Shown piece by piece: positions 36,803-46,958 of a stretch of DNA of 64,000 nucleotides. Positions within the stretch are counted from its first letter, which is position 1. Every line of letters starts with the position of its first letter. The DNA comes from Gilliamella sp. wkB171 (GTDB taxonomy: Bacteria; Pseudomonadota; Gammaproteobacteria; Enterobacterales; Orbaceae): assembly GCF_001693755.1 (NCBI RefSeq), contig NZ_LYST01000043.1, positions 434,001 to 498,000 of the forward strand. The letters are read 5' to 3'. The translations under genes and the position numbers were made by a program. The notes beneath the pieces are model-generated. The model had not been told where the DNA came from. It searched no databases and saw only the letters and a program-made list of their open reading frames with translations.

Positions 36803-36845
36803 ATAAAAAAAACGGGCCCCTAGCATTAAGTCCACAAGGACTTAA
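36803..36845 (-). terminator. Hairpin and T-run between uxaA and the GPH transporter
   Basis: On the minus strand, TTAAGTCC and GGACTTAA (8 bp, 4-base loop, 36826-36845) are followed by a GGGCCC block and eight T residues. A partial terminator or attenuator between the hexuronate enzymes and the transporter-GH28 genes is plausible. Confidence 0.5.
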
Positions 36846-36878
36846 CGACATGATTTATCATTGAATAAAAATTTATTC

Positions 36879-38390
36879 TTAGAGGGTTACGCCACTTTTA
36901 AGGATGGCTAAATTTTTGAAATTATTTTTTTCATTACAAGTTTGTTGTCCATTAGCTACCTGTACGATGTAATCAATAAATTCTGTTAATACTGTTTTCA
37001 TTGAAATGCCTTGAATTAATTTTCCGGCATTGAAATCAATCCAATTCACCTTTTTCTCTGCTAATTGTGTATTAGTTGCAATTTTGACGGTTGGCACAAT
37101 GCCACCATAAGGCGTTCCTCGACCAGTGGTAAATAACACCATGTGACAACCAGCTGCTGATAAAGCGCCAGTGGCAACAGCATCATTCCCTGGAGCACTA
37201 AGTAAATTCAAACCATGCTTGGTTAACATTTGTCCATATTTAAGTACATCAATCACTTTACTGCCCCCTGCTTTTTGGGTACAACCGAGTGATTTTTCCT
37301 CTAATGTGGTAATGCCGCCAGCTTTATTCCCGGGGGAAGGGTTTTCGTAGATGGGTTGATTATTCGAAATAAAATATTGTTTAAAATCATTAATCATATG
37401 AACTGTTTTATCGAAAGTCGATTCATCAATGCAATGCGACATTAAGATATTTTCAGCGCCAAACATTTCTGGTACCTCAGTGAGCACACTAGTGCCACCA
37501 TGTTCAATCACATAATCAGAAAAAAGACCTAGCATTGGGTTTGCGGTAATACCTGAAAAACCATCCGATCCACCGCACTCTAACCCAAATTTTAATTCAC
37601 TCAAACGACCGGCTTCACGTTTATCGTTTTTCATGGCAGCGTAAAGTTCTCTTAAAAGAACCAATGCGGCTTCAATTTCATCCTCTTCTTGCTGAGCAAC
37701 AAGAAATCGCACTCGTGACGCATCATAGTCACCCAAATCGGCTTTAAATTCCGAAATTTGATTATTTTCACAACCTAATCCAATAACCAGCACAGCACCT
37801 GCATTAGGATGTTTGACTAAATCTTGTAAAATAATTTTAGTATTTTTATGGTCTTGCCCGAGTTGCGAACACCCATAAGGATGTTCAAGAACGGTAATCC
37901 CATCAATTTCTAATTGATTGTTTAATTCTGCACAAAATTGTTTAACAATTTGCTGAGCAATACCATTAATACAAGTTACAGTTGGAATAATCCATAACTC
38001 ATTACGAATACCAACCTCACCATTTTTACGACGATAAATATTGATTTCTTTATCTGGTATGGCATGTAAAGAGTCATTAGTTGCTAACTGAGGATGATAT
38101 TTATAATCATCAATATCACTTAAATTGGTTTTTAAATTGTGTGAATGAATATGCTCACCGGCTTTAATTGCACAAGTTGCATGGCCTATCGGCAAACCAT
38201 ACTTAATAATATTTTCACCTTGCGCTATATCGTGAAGGGCAAATTTATGCCCTTGTTTGACTGGTTGTTTTAAATCAATTGTATGACCATCAACAATAAC
38301 ATTTTCTTCATGTGCTTCTAAATCAGATAACGCCACCGCAACATTATCTTTATTATTTATTTTTATAAATTTAATCATTACATCGCTCAT
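36879..38390 (-). CDS. uxaA: Altronate dehydratase UxaA
   Basis: Converts D-altronate to 2-keto-3-deoxygluconate, the last step before KDG kinase. The 503 residues match E. coli UxaA: an N-terminal SAF domain (about 5-100, NVAVALSDL, GHKFALHDIAQGENIIKYGLPIG), then RNELWIIPTVTCINGIA, HPYGCSQLGQDH, VIGLGCENNQ, ECGGSDGFSGITANP, PSPGNKAGGITTLEEKSLG and LLSAPGNDAVA. The chosen ATG is two bases after the uxaB stop; MIKFIKIN at 38378 is an alternative closer to the E. coli start. Order uxaC-uxaB-uxaA with uxaB between the others. Confidence 0.95.
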   Translation of the reverse strand: MSDVMIKFIKINNKDNVAVALSDLEAHEENVIVDGHTIDLKQPVKQGHKFALHDIAQGENIIKYGLPIGHATCAIKAGEHIHSHNLKTNLSDIDDYKYHPQLATNDSLHAIPDKEINIYRRKNGEVGIRNELWIIPTVTCINGIAQQIVKQFCAELNNQLEIDGITVLEHPYGCSQLGQDHKNTKIILQDLVKHPNAGAVLVIGLGCENNQISEFKADLGDYDASRVRFLVAQQEEDEIEAALVLLRELYAAMKNDKREAGRLSELKFGLECGGSDGFSGITANPMLGLFSDYVIEHGGTSVLTEVPEMFGAENILMSHCIDESTFDKTVHMINDFKQYFISNNQPIYENPSPGNKAGGITTLEEKSLGCTQKAGGSKVIDVLKYGQMLTKHGLNLLSAPGNDAVATGALSAAGCHMVLFTTGRGTPYGGIVPTVKIATNTQLAEKKVNWIDFNAGKLIQGISMKTVLTEFIDYIVQVANGQQTCNEKNNFKNLAILKSGVTL

Positions 38391-38391
38391 T

Positions 38392-39855
38392 TTATTTGCT
38401 ACTCACAACGCATTTTTCAATTGCTTGACGCATACCATCCTTGGTAATGACCGTTAAATATTGCGTTATGGTTTGTGCTAATTGCGGAATAGTTAATAAA
38501 TCATGTTCCCAATGTGCTTTATCGCTTAATATCGTGTGTACAAGTTGATCTATAGTTTGTTTACCTTCGGCTATATTCGTCCAACCAGCATGAAAACGTT
38601 CCAACCAAATAGCATCATCTTGTAATGGATAGGTTTGGTTGTTTCTCACTCCACGATAAAAAGCCATAAGTGCGGCAAATGAGAAAACTAAATGTGTTGG
38701 TAAAACACCTTTTTCTTTTTGATAAGCGATTAATTGTGGAAGAATACGAGTTTTAAATTTAGTCATGCTGTTTAAAGCTATCGACATTAATTGATGTTCA
38801 ATAAATGGGTTTTTAAAACGGCTGATCACAGACTGGGCAAAATCCACTAACTCTTGATGTGGTAAATCTAAAACAGGGATAATTTCATCAAAAATAGTCT
38901 CTTTAATATATGATAAGATTTGTGGATCATTCATTGATTCACCTACCGTATCAATCCCTGATAGATAAGCAACTGGCACTAAAGCTGTATGGGCACCATT
39001 TAAAATAGCGACTTTACGCTCTTTATACGGCTTGATATCATCAACAATTTTGATATTCATATTGCATTTATCTAAGCATAATTTTTCAGCTAACCATTGC
39101 GGTCCTTGAATAACAAAGAGATAGAAATATTCAGCAGAATCAATAAAGTTATCTTTATAACCTAATTGTGCCTCAAGCTCAGTAATTTGTGCTTTTGGGT
39201 AACCCGGTACAATCCTATCGACCAGTGTAGAACAGAATAAATTGTCATTTTCGATCCATGCAATAAATTTGTCAGACAAGTTCCATTGTTTAGCATACTT
39301 TAATACAAGTTTTTTAAGTGCATCACCATTGTAATCAATCAGTTCACACGGAATAATAATTAAACCACTCGCTTTACTGCCCGCAAAGTGAGTAAATCTT
39401 TCATATAAAAAAGCGGTTAATTTAGCTGGATAGCTAGCCGCAGGGCGATCGGTTAATTTATCCCCCTCAACATAACTAATGCCGGCTTCTGTTGTATTCG
39501 AAAAAATAAATTGGATATTCGGATCTTTTGCTAATTCAAGATATTCATCGTATTGAGTATAGACATTTATCTCATTATTCACTGAGCGAATCATTCTAAA
39601 CTCTTTTACTGCTTCGTTTTTTTCGTTTAAACCACGAATCAATGTGGTATATAGCCCATCTTGGATACTTAATGCAGGTGGAAAATCAGTATTTAGTGGA
39701 CGGACAATGACTACGCCAGCATCAAGATCTGTTTTTTCATTTAGGATATCTAATTGCCAATCTAAAAAAGCACGTAAAAAATTACCTTCGCCAAATTGAA
39801 CAACACGTGTCGTATATTTTGCACCCGGAAAATCATTTCTGTTTAGTGTTTTCAT
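38392..39855 (-). CDS. uxaB: Tagaturonate reductase (altronate oxidoreductase) UxaB
   Basis: NADH-dependent reduction of D-tagaturonate to D-altronate. The 487 residues are of the mannitol dehydrogenase/UxaB family: [14 protein letters not shown] (nucleotide-binding start), [20 protein letters not shown], and the catalytic region with [20 protein letters not shown]. No terminator separates it from uxaC upstream (48 bases) or uxaA downstream (1 base), so the three genes form one transcription unit on the minus strand. Confidence 0.93.
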   Translation of the reverse strand: MKTLNRNDFPGAKYTTRVVQFGEGNFLRAFLDWQLDILNEKTDLDAGVVIVRPLNTDFPPALSIQDGLYTTLIRGLNEKNEAVKEFRMIRSVNNEINVYTQYDEYLELAKDPNIQFIFSNTTEAGISYVEGDKLTDRPAASYPAKLTAFLYERFTHFAGSKASGLIIIPCELIDYNGDALKKLVLKYAKQWNLSDKFIAWIENDNLFCSTLVDRIVPGYPKAQITELEAQLGYKDNFIDSAEYFYLFVIQGPQWLAEKLCLDKCNMNIKIVDDIKPYKERKVAILNGAHTALVPVAYLSGIDTVGESMNDPQILSYIKETIFDEIIPVLDLPHQELVDFAQSVISRFKNPFIEHQLMSIALNSMTKFKTRILPQLIAYQKEKGVLPTHLVFSFAALMAFYRGVRNNQTYPLQDDAIWLERFHAGWTNIAEGKQTIDQLVHTILSDKAHWEHDLLTIPQLAQTITQYLTVITKDGMRQAIEKCVVSSK

Positions 39856-39903
39856 TACTCTAACTCTTCTTTAATTAATCTAATTACAACGACTTAATAC
39901 TTC

Positions 39904-41316
39904 TTAGCTTAGTTCAATGCCAAAATAGTTTTTCGCATTATCAAAACTAATATTTTTAACCATTTGACCTAATAGCTCGATATCACGTGGCGCTTCACCA
40001 TCTTCTACCCAACGACCAATCATTCGACATAAAATACGTCTAAAATATTCATGACGAGTATACGAAAGGAAGCTACGGCTATCGGTTAACATACCCACAA
40101 AACGACTTAATAAACCGAGCTGTGCAAGCTGTGTCATTTGGCGAATCATGCCGTCTTTTTGATCATTAAACCACCACCCAGAACCAAATTGCATTTTGCC
40201 GCGGACACCTTCACCTTGGAAATTACCTATCATGGTGCCTAAAATTTCGTTATCAGACGGGTTTAAACAATAAAGTATTGTTTTAGGTAGTGCATTTTGC
40301 TTAGCTTGCGCATCTAATAATCGAGAAAGCGGCTGCGCAATAGGTGAATCGTTAATTGAATCAAATCCAACATCCGGTCCCATTAACTTAAACATTTTTG
40401 AGTTGTTATTCCGTAACGCACCAATGTGGTACTGTTGTACCCATTCACGTTTGTTATATTCACTACCCAAAAAGATTATGACTGCAGTTTTGAATTGTGC
40501 TGTTTCTTTGGCACTTAACATTGCACCTGCTAACCGCTTGGCTAAGATAGCATCGAGCTCTTTCTCACTTGCTTCTTCATAAACAACTACATCTAATGCA
40601 TGATCCGAAAATTTACAACCATGTGCAGCAAAGTGATCCATTCGTTTTGATAATGCTTGGCAAAGTTGTTGGAAATTAGTAATAGCCACATCAGCGACAG
40701 CAGATAATTTTTCGATATAAGCTACAAAAAACTCAGAATCAATATTAAATGCTTTATCTGGGCGCCAACTTGGTAGAACTTTAATATCAAATGAACTATC
40801 TTGGGCAATGGTTTTATGGTGGATTAAATCATCAATAGGATCATCGGTTGTCCCTACCATTTTGACATTCATTTTTTTCATAATGCTACGTGCAGAAAAC
40901 CCTTTAGTTTCGAGCATTGCATTGCATTTGTTCCAAATAGTTTCAGCCGTTGATGGGGACAATAAAATGTTATCAATACCAAATGGTCGACGTAATTCTA
41001 AGTGAGTCCAATGATATAAAGGATTACCAATAGTATGGGGCACAGTTTCAGCCCAGGCTTTGAATTTTTCGAAATCACTGACATCTGTTCCTGTACAGAA
41101 TTTTTCAGCAACACCATTAGTACGCATAGCGCGCCATTTGTAATGATCACCTTTAAGCCAGATGTCATATAAGTTTTTAAACTGATAATCTTTTGCAATT
41201 TGTTCCGGTGGTAAATGGCAATGATAGTCAAAAATGGGTTGATCAGCCGCATAATCATGATAAAGCTGACGAGAAAACTCGGTATCTAGTAAAAAATTTT
41301 CAGTTAAAAAACGCAT
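39904..41316 (-). CDS. uxaC: Glucuronate/galacturonate isomerase UxaC
   Basis: Isomerises D-galacturonate to D-tagaturonate and D-glucuronate to D-fructuronate. The 470 residues have [16 protein letters not shown] near the N-terminus (metal-binding His pair), [37 protein letters not shown] and the metal-ligand Asp region [20 protein letters not shown]. This is the classic E. coli UxaC pattern. GGGAG lies six bases before the ATG. It is the first gene of uxaC-uxaB-uxaA-transporter-GH28. Its promoter must lie in the 660-bp divergent region that also holds the exuT remnant. Confidence 0.95.
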   Translation of the reverse strand: MRFLTENFLLDTEFSRQLYHDYAADQPIFDYHCHLPPEQIAKDYQFKNLYDIWLKGDHYKWRAMRTNGVAEKFCTGTDVSDFEKFKAWAETVPHTIGNPLYHWTHLELRRPFGIDNILLSPSTAETIWNKCNAMLETKGFSARSIMKKMNVKMVGTTDDPIDDLIHHKTIAQDSSFDIKVLPSWRPDKAFNIDSEFFVAYIEKLSAVADVAITNFQQLCQALSKRMDHFAAHGCKFSDHALDVVVYEEASEKELDAILAKRLAGAMLSAKETAQFKTAVIIFLGSEYNKREWVQQYHIGALRNNNSKMFKLMGPDVGFDSINDSPIAQPLSRLLDAQAKQNALPKTILYCLNPSDNEILGTMIGNFQGEGVRGKMQFGSGWWFNDQKDGMIRQMTQLAQLGLLSRFVGMLTDSRSFLSYTRHEYFRRILCRMIGRWVEDGEAPRDIELLGQMVKNISFDNAKNYFGIELS

Positions 41317-41445
41317 TTTATTCTCCCAATAATAATTAATTATCTGATGACATAAAATCGTGTGTAATCAGATCAATTTATTCGTTATATTTATTGATGG
41401 TGCCTTTAAAATTAACTCAATTGCAACAGTGGCTAAAAAATGAAG

Positions 41446-41752
41446 TTAACTTAAAATAACGAATGGCTTAATAAAACCAATGTTATTGGCTAGCGCACCA
41501 ACAATTAAAGTAAAGATAGTACTAGCATGAAGCCAAACTACTCTATCGGTTAATCCGTTTACAGTTAGATAACGATTTAACAAGCCAAATACACAGCAAC
41601 AACATAACAATAGTTTTGCGTTGTCATATCCATCATGGCTTTTAAAACTGGTATGCCAACAGCTATCAAATTACGTGTTAGATGACCAAGTATCATTCTT
41701 ATCGTTATTAAAGCGATCACATATCAACGCAGATTGCTATTGTTTTATCCAT
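41446..41752 (-). pseudogene. exuT: exuT remnant: hexuronate permease gene with large internal deletion and stops
   Basis: Two pieces of hexuronate transporter ExuT can be read on the minus strand. The 5' piece (about 41735 down to 41600) reads LR-stop-YVIALITIRMILGHLTRN then LIAVGIPVL and QNYCYVVAVYLAC-stop. It corresponds to the E. coli N-terminus with LRWYMIALVTLGTVLGYLTRN and QQYSYIIAAYSAC. In another frame the 3' piece reads VFGLLNRYLTVNGLTDRVVW, then ASTIFTLIVGALANNIGF, and ends near 41446. It corresponds to VFGRNEVATANGLTGM and ALVVGALADTIGF near the ExuT C-terminus. Roughly the middle two thirds of the gene are missing, with the junction close to 41590. Faint similarity may go on to about 41385. 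E. coli exuT also neighbours uxaC and exuR. Alignments are from memory. Confidence 0.8.
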
Positions 41753-41980
41753 ATCACCACGCCCAATATAATGTGCCGCATAATAACATGTCTGATAACT
41801 TAAAAAGTTGACATACATCACATAATTTAAACATAAGAATATCTGATAGGATTTTTATCTGTCTGCCAACCTTAATGGTTCGTGTTCTATGTGAAAAAAA
41901 TAAAACAATCTTATTTAACTCCAATCAATTAGATGTTATTTTAAGATGATGATTAATTAAGGAGCTATATCAAAGTCATC

Positions 41981-42760
41981 ATGACCCAAGAACAAAACGA
42001 ATATCAAAGGCTTTACCAAATTATCGCAACTGAATTAAAAAACCGCATAATTAAAGGTATTTACCCAGTGGGTAGCAAATTACCTTCGGAAAGATTAATT
42101 TGTGAAGAGCTAAAAGTAAGCCGTTCAGTAGTTAGAGAAGCCATTATAATGCTGGAAGTTGAAGGGTTTGTTGATGCTCGAAAAGGGTCAGGTATTCATG
42201 TTATAGCTAACAGTATGCAATCTAATCCTATTGATTCTCCTGTGGGTTTGAATTTTGCAACAACTGGACCTTTTGAATTGCTGCAAGCGCGTCAACTAAT
42301 AGAAAGCAATATCGCAGAATTTGCCGCCACACAAATCACTAAAGATGATATCGTCAATTTATTAGAAATTCAGCATAATGCCAAAAAAGAAGACCATTAT
42401 CGTGATTCTAATTGGGATTTAAAATTCCATACCCAAATTGCCATGATAACGCGTAACACGGCACTGATAACCATTGTGCAAGAAGCATGGCAACAAAGAA
42501 CCTTAAATCCTTTATGGAAAAAGCTTCACGAACATGTTAAACAGCAAGACATTGAAAGCTGGTGGGAAGAGCACGATAAAATTTTAGAAGCGTTGATCAA
42601 TCGCGATCCTAAAGCGGCTAAATTAGCTATGTGGCAACATTTAGAAAACACCAAAAAAATGCTATTTGACGCAGCAAGTGAAGATTTTGAGACTAAACGT
42701 GATCACTATCTTTTTTCTGATAATCCTGTTGTGAGTATTAATGAAGAAGATTATGAATAA
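41981..42760 (+). CDS. exuR: Hexuronate-responsive GntR-family repressor ExuR
   Basis: Repressor of galacturonate/glucuronate genes. The 259 residues have an N-terminal winged helix (about 10-75, [58 protein letters not shown]) and a C-terminal FadR-type FCD domain ([47 protein letters not shown]). The match to E. coli ExuR is close throughout. AAGGAG stands 16 bases before the ATG, which is farther than usual, and I see no better start. It is divergent from uxaC across the exuT remnant. Confidence 0.93.
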   Translation: MTQEQNEYQRLYQIIATELKNRIIKGIYPVGSKLPSERLICEELKVSRSVVREAIIMLEVEGFVDARKGSGIHVIANSMQSNPIDSPVGLNFATTGPFELLQARQLIESNIAEFAATQITKDDIVNLLEIQHNAKKEDHYRDSNWDLKFHTQIAMITRNTALITIVQEAWQQRTLNPLWKKLHEHVKQQDIESWWEEHDKILEALINRDPKAAKLAMWQHLENTKKMLFDAASEDFETKRDHYLFSDNPVVSINEEDYE

Positions 42761-42822
42761 TCCGCTACCTCATTAACGTTCAGAATAATTATTAACACCA
42801 ATCAAATGAAAATACACATAGC

Positions 42823-42851
42823 AACAAGCTGACGCATTTCGCCAGCTTGTT
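42823..42851. terminator. Bidirectional hairpin between exuR and lolA
   Basis: AACAAGCTG / CAGCTTGTT, a 9-bp stem whose loop includes GACGCATTTCGC, between two convergent genes. T runs are weak on both sides. Confidence 0.5.
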
Positions 42852-42883
42852 ATCTGTCATTATTTTTTTATTACTTTAAATTA

Positions 42884-43477
42884 TTATCGTTGGTCATCAA
42901 TAGTAACACCAGCAGGTGGAGTAAACTGAAACTTTTCTAATGAAACTTTACCAAGTGTTTGACGCGACAAGTCATAAAAACTGCGCTGTCCATCTTCTTC
43001 AATAATCGTAAAGCTAGAAATCATTCCTGTTGGTAACACTGAGATAACAAAGTCTTGATTTGTCCCATCTGTTGGTTTTAATGTAAATGAGTCTTGCTTT
43101 CGTGTGACATTATACGCATTCCAAATAGGATTATGGCTATCTGTAATAAGTAACATTAATCTGTTATCAACAGCCTTTTTTAAATCCATCACACTTACTT
43201 GCTGAACCGCTGGGGTATAGACCCACATATTTTTTCCATCTGAAATAATAGATGTTTCATCTGGTTCATTCATTGTCCAATTAAAGTAATAAGGTCTTGT
43301 TACCCACAAATCACCTTTACCTTGTTGTACTACTTGATTATCAGCGGTTTTCACATCTTGAGAAAACCGCGCATAAAAGCCATCTATTTTATCTAAACGT
43401 TGTTGCAGTACTTCTTTATCGCCGGCCCATGCCGATACACTAACCAATAGCCCTATTAACACTAAAATCTTTTTCAT
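42884..43477 (-). CDS. lolA: Outer-membrane lipoprotein carrier protein LolA
   Basis: Periplasmic chaperone that carries lipoproteins from LolCDE to LolB. It has a signal peptide (MKKILVLIGLLVSVSAWA, cut before GD), FYARFSQDV, QQGKGDLWVTRPYYFNWTMNEP, and PTDGTNQDF. At 197 residues it is near E. coli LolA (203). In E. coli lolA and rarA are co-directional; here lolA points away from rarA, so a local inversion has occurred. Confidence 0.92.
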   Translation of the reverse strand: MKKILVLIGLLVSVSAWAGDKEVLQQRLDKIDGFYARFSQDVKTADNQVVQQGKGDLWVTRPYYFNWTMNEPDETSIISDGKNMWVYTPAVQQVSVMDLKKAVDNRLMLLITDSHNPIWNAYNVTRKQDSFTLKPTDGTNQDFVISVLPTGMISSFTIIEEDGQRSFYDLSRQTLGKVSLEKFQFTPPAGVTIDDQR

Positions 43478-43650
43478 GCCTAATCCTTTTATTTTTATTT
43501 GGCAGTATTTAAATTAATTTTGAGACCAAAATTGTTTTAAAATATTAACGTTTTTCAATTAGCTAAGAAAGATATTTTCTTTTATTTTTAACTTAACCAA
43601 TAAGCAGTATATAATAGCTCCAATTTTATAAATTTGGATAGATATTTACT

Positions 43651-44991
43651 ATGCCTAGCCTATCTTTTGAGTTTAGTACTGATGAATTTAAACCGTTAGC
43701 GGCTAGGATGCGTCCTAGGGATTTATCGGAGTATATCGGGCAATCTCAGTTACTTGGCGAAGATAAACCATTACCTAAAGCTATCAAAGCAGGTAATTTA
43801 CACTCCATGATTTTGTGGGGCCCACCCGGTACAGGCAAAACAACGTTAGCCGAAATTATCGCTCATCATGCCAATGCCAAAGTTGAAAGAATATCCGCTG
43901 TAACGTCAGGCATTAAAGATATCCGAGAAGCGATTGAGCGCGCCAAAATTAATCAGCAAGCTGGGATTCGTACAATTTTATTTGTCGATGAAGTACATCG
44001 TTTTAATAAAAGCCAGCAAGATGCTTTTTTACCTTATGTGGAAAATGGCACCGTAACTTTTATTGGTGCAACCACAGAAAATCCCTCATTTGAATTAAAT
44101 TCTGCATTACTATCAAGAGCAAGAGTTTATTTGCTAAAATCCTTGACCAATAATGATATAGAGCTGATTTTACAACAAGCCATGGACGATCCGGAGCGCG
44201 GATATGGCAATCGAAATATTATTTTACCGGATGAAACGAAAAAACAGATTGCCGAATTTGTAGGTGGCGATGCTAGGCGTGCACTTAATACACTTGAATT
44301 ATTAGTCGATATGTCTGATGGCCAGGCACTAACACCAGAATTACTTAAAGAAGTGATAGGTGAAAGAAGTGCCAGATTTGATAATCAAGGTGATCGTTAT
44401 TATGATCTTATTTCGGCCGTGCATAAATCGATTCGAGGCTCATCACCCGATGCTGCACTTTATTGGTATGCAAGAATTATTACCGCTGGTGGTGATCCAC
44501 TTTATGTTGCTCGACGATTATTAGCTATTGCCTCGGAAGATGTCGGTAATGCCGATCCGAGAGCCATGCAAGTTGCACTTGCCGCTTGGGATTGTTTTAC
44601 ACGCGTTGGCCCAGCAGAAGGAGAACGCGCAATTGCACAAGCTATTGTTTACCTTGCTTGTGCGCCAAAAAGTAATGCTGTTTATCTTGCATTTAACCAA
44701 GCCATGAAAGATGCAACATCAAAACCCGATTATGACGTCCCTGAACATCTACGCAATGCGCCAACCAGTTTAATGAAAAATTTAGGTTATGGTGCACAAT
44801 ATCGTTATGCACATGATGAACCAAATGCCTATGCTGCTGGTGAAAATTACTTTCCACCAGAAATGGCCGACAACAAATATTACCATCCAACACAACGTGG
44901 TGCTGAAAAAAATTATGCTGAGAAACTTGCCTGGTTAGAAGCACAAAATCAAGCTAGTCCAAATCAACGTTATAAGACGCCAAAAAATTAA
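43651..44991 (+). CDS. rarA: Replication-associated recombination AAA+ ATPase RarA (MgsA)
   Basis: AAA+ clamp-loader-like ATPase that acts at stalled replication forks. The Walker A motif [13 protein letters not shown] is at about residues 53-65, Walker [17 protein letters not shown] at about 110-125, sensor 1 [20 protein letters not shown] and sensor 2 [10 protein letters not shown] follow. The C-terminal tetramerisation domain has [15 protein letters not shown] and [10 protein letters not shown]. The 446 residues match E. coli (447). Divergent from lolA. Confidence 0.95.
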   Translation: MPSLSFEFSTDEFKPLAARMRPRDLSEYIGQSQLLGEDKPLPKAIKAGNLHSMILWGPPGTGKTTLAEIIAHHANAKVERISAVTSGIKDIREAIERAKINQQAGIRTILFVDEVHRFNKSQQDAFLPYVENGTVTFIGATTENPSFELNSALLSRARVYLLKSLTNNDIELILQQAMDDPERGYGNRNIILPDETKKQIAEFVGGDARRALNTLELLVDMSDGQALTPELLKEVIGERSARFDNQGDRYYDLISAVHKSIRGSSPDAALYWYARIITAGGDPLYVARRLLAIASEDVGNADPRAMQVALAAWDCFTRVGPAEGERAIAQAIVYLACAPKSNAVYLAFNQAMKDATSKPDYDVPEHLRNAPTSLMKNLGYGAQYRYAHDEPNAYAAGENYFPPEMADNKYYHPTQRGAEKNYAEKLAWLEAQNQASPNQRYKTPKN

Positions 44992-45202
44992 TCTTCTTAA
45001 TCGAGTTTCGCTTTTTTAGTCAAGCTATTCTTACCTTGCATCCTAAAATTGGTCCGATAAAAAAGGTATTATTTATTAATTACAATTTATTAATAGACAA
45101 CTTTTATTGCGTTAGATATAATCCGCGCCGCTCGTTATTTTCGATTTACCAATATATTTTTACAACAATAGATATAATAAAAGTAATATAAGGAATATAG
45201 CA

Positions 45203-46597
45203 GTGATCAGTTTAATGAATAAACACCAGTTCAACGTAATTTTCTTTTTAGTTCTTTTATTACCGTTTTCTCCACTATCGTATGCATTTTTAATCGCACA
45301 AACAGTTAAAACCGTTCATGGCAACCATCCATCTTTATCCTCAGACATCGAAAAACATATCGATGATTTACCACTATTTGGATTAAATTTTGAGGGATTA
45401 GATTATTATGGCGATGAAGAAGTCGATAAAATACCCCTTGTCCTAAGTTACCCATTTATCAATAAATTTAAAGTTGCAAATATTAAACAACCTGATAGCA
45501 ACCAATATATTGATCTAGATGGTGATCAGCTTGATTTTTTAAGTACGGCTAATGATATTGCAATGAGTTGGTACTATACCAATGCGCAAAATAAATTAGT
45601 GCAATTCACCCCAAAAACGACCGATACTTTTTGTTCATTAGCGCAAAGTAAAATCGTGGGTCCCTATAAAGTTAAATTAGCGGCTGATTTACTTCTATTT
45701 TCAAAGTTTGGTGATCCCGATGCTAACGAATATCCTAACGAACTTATTTCTGCTCATCCTGGTAAAACTTATTCAATATTGAAAGAAGCCGGCGTGTGTT
45801 ATGCTAAACCCGTATTATTACCTACAGCGGCAACCGCTAGTGCTGCCAATCAATGGGATAAAAAAAATGGCTTTTTGACTCAGTCCGTTAGCGAATCTGA
45901 CAAAAACTTTCCCACAACGGGTTTTTATGGCGCACAATTTGATTTGTTACTCAATCAACAAGAACTTGCCAGTAATTATGATTGGAAAATTGTACAAGGC
46001 AGTGAGCTGACAACCTTAAAATTAAACCCAAGTTTAAATAAAATTACTGTCGCATTTGATACTGATAATGCTAAAGATACAGGTAAAGCTTGGCAGTACG
46101 TTATCGGATCTGGTACGGGTTATAAAGTTATTGTCCAAGGTCACAATAAAACGACAAACTATAATCTTAACTATGTGTTTACTTTAACTAAATGGTTTTC
46201 AGGTTATAATAAAACCAATATTGGTATGCCTAAAGCAACCATTGACACCGCACCAAATATAGCCAAAGGTTGTAAAACTTTAGATGGACATTATCGGATC
46301 AGCTACCCTGATGAAGTCAGTAATGCCACATCTAAAGTAGTTGGTACTAGAGTGGTGTTCACTCGAGAAATTGGGACATTACTTGGTGAATGGGGCGATC
46401 CATCACAAACCGCTTACCCTAACTCTTGGGCTCCAGCTACAACGCAATCAACGTTATACAAAAGAATTTGGTTGTACGACCCTAATAAAAAGGCTTATTG
46501 TGACTTACATACCTACAATGCCATATATCACTGTTCCGCTGAAACCGATAGAAAAGCTGGGGTATGTACAGCTGTTCCTGAAAGTGATACCAATTAA
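45203..46597 (+). CDS. Secreted protein A of a four-member uncharacterised family
   Basis: 464 residues, no recognised family. A signal peptide is clear (hydrophobic 12-25, cut after SYA at residue 28). The mature N-terminus reads AQTVKTVHGNHPSLS; DLDGDQLD at residues 104-111 looks like a calcium-loop motif. A central block has QWDKKNGFLTQS and NFPTTGFYGAQFDLLL, then FTLTKWFSG; the C-terminal part has a Cys followed by YRISYPDEVSNA, FTREIGTLLGEWGDP and several more Cys. The GTG start has AAGGA eight bases upstream. No membrane anchor or barrel was seen, so the protein is exported to the periplasm or beyond. A close paralogue (B) lies 340 bases downstream, and more distant ones (C, D) at 58.5-61.5 kb. 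Confidence 0.8.
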   Translation: MISLMNKHQFNVIFFLVLLLPFSPLSYAFLIAQTVKTVHGNHPSLSSDIEKHIDDLPLFGLNFEGLDYYGDEEVDKIPLVLSYPFINKFKVANIKQPDSNQYIDLDGDQLDFLSTANDIAMSWYYTNAQNKLVQFTPKTTDTFCSLAQSKIVGPYKVKLAADLLLFSKFGDPDANEYPNELISAHPGKTYSILKEAGVCYAKPVLLPTAATASAANQWDKKNGFLTQSVSESDKNFPTTGFYGAQFDLLLNQQELASNYDWKIVQGSELTTLKLNPSLNKITVAFDTDNAKDTGKAWQYVIGSGTGYKVIVQGHNKTTNYNLNYVFTLTKWFSGYNKTNIGMPKATIDTAPNIAKGCKTLDGHYRISYPDEVSNATSKVVGTRVVFTREIGTLLGEWGDPSQTAYPNSWAPATTQSTLYKRIWLYDPNKKAYCDLHTYNAIYHCSAETDRKAGVCTAVPESDTN

Positions 46598-46958
46598 TAC
46601 TGGTATCAAATAACTTCCTTCCTTTTTATCACTAAACAAATAACTTTTTATAACAATCCCCCCCTCTTAATAACATATTTTTAACTGTGAGGCTTTTTTC
46701 TTAATTACACTAACTTATTAATTATATAACTATTTTTTAACTCATTATTGAATAATAATGCGTCAATCTAAGGAATTAACGATCATTACGATCTTATTGA
46801 TCGACTAAACCTATTATTTAAACTATAATTATCCCAGCTGATTTATTGAACATGATAAAAATTTATTAGCATTATCAATAAAATTACAAAAATAAAATTA
46901 TAAAAAACAATGAATTAATTTTAAGTAAAGATAATTAGTGATGGAAAGGGATATTAAA
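46598..46958. other. AT-rich spacer between paralogues A and B
   Basis: About 360 bases with no coding frame. It contains a C-rich tract (CCCCCCTC near 46660) followed by T-rich runs but no strong hairpin. It probably holds the promoter of B; I could not define it. Confidence 0.5.

Noticed and set aside
41649-41658. TGGTATGCCA as an ExuR operator for uxaC
   Set aside because: It is part of the former exuT coding sequence (codons for Gly-Ile-Pro) and lies 330 bases from uxaC.
41621-41803. Plus-strand 60-codon frame between uxaC and exuR
   Set aside because: It is antisense to the exuT remnant, which explains the local coding-like composition better; no ribosome-binding site and no recognisable protein.
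46341-46613. 90-codon frame at the 3' end of protein A
   Set aside because: Overlaps the conserved C-terminal region of A in another frame; composition fits a shadow frame.
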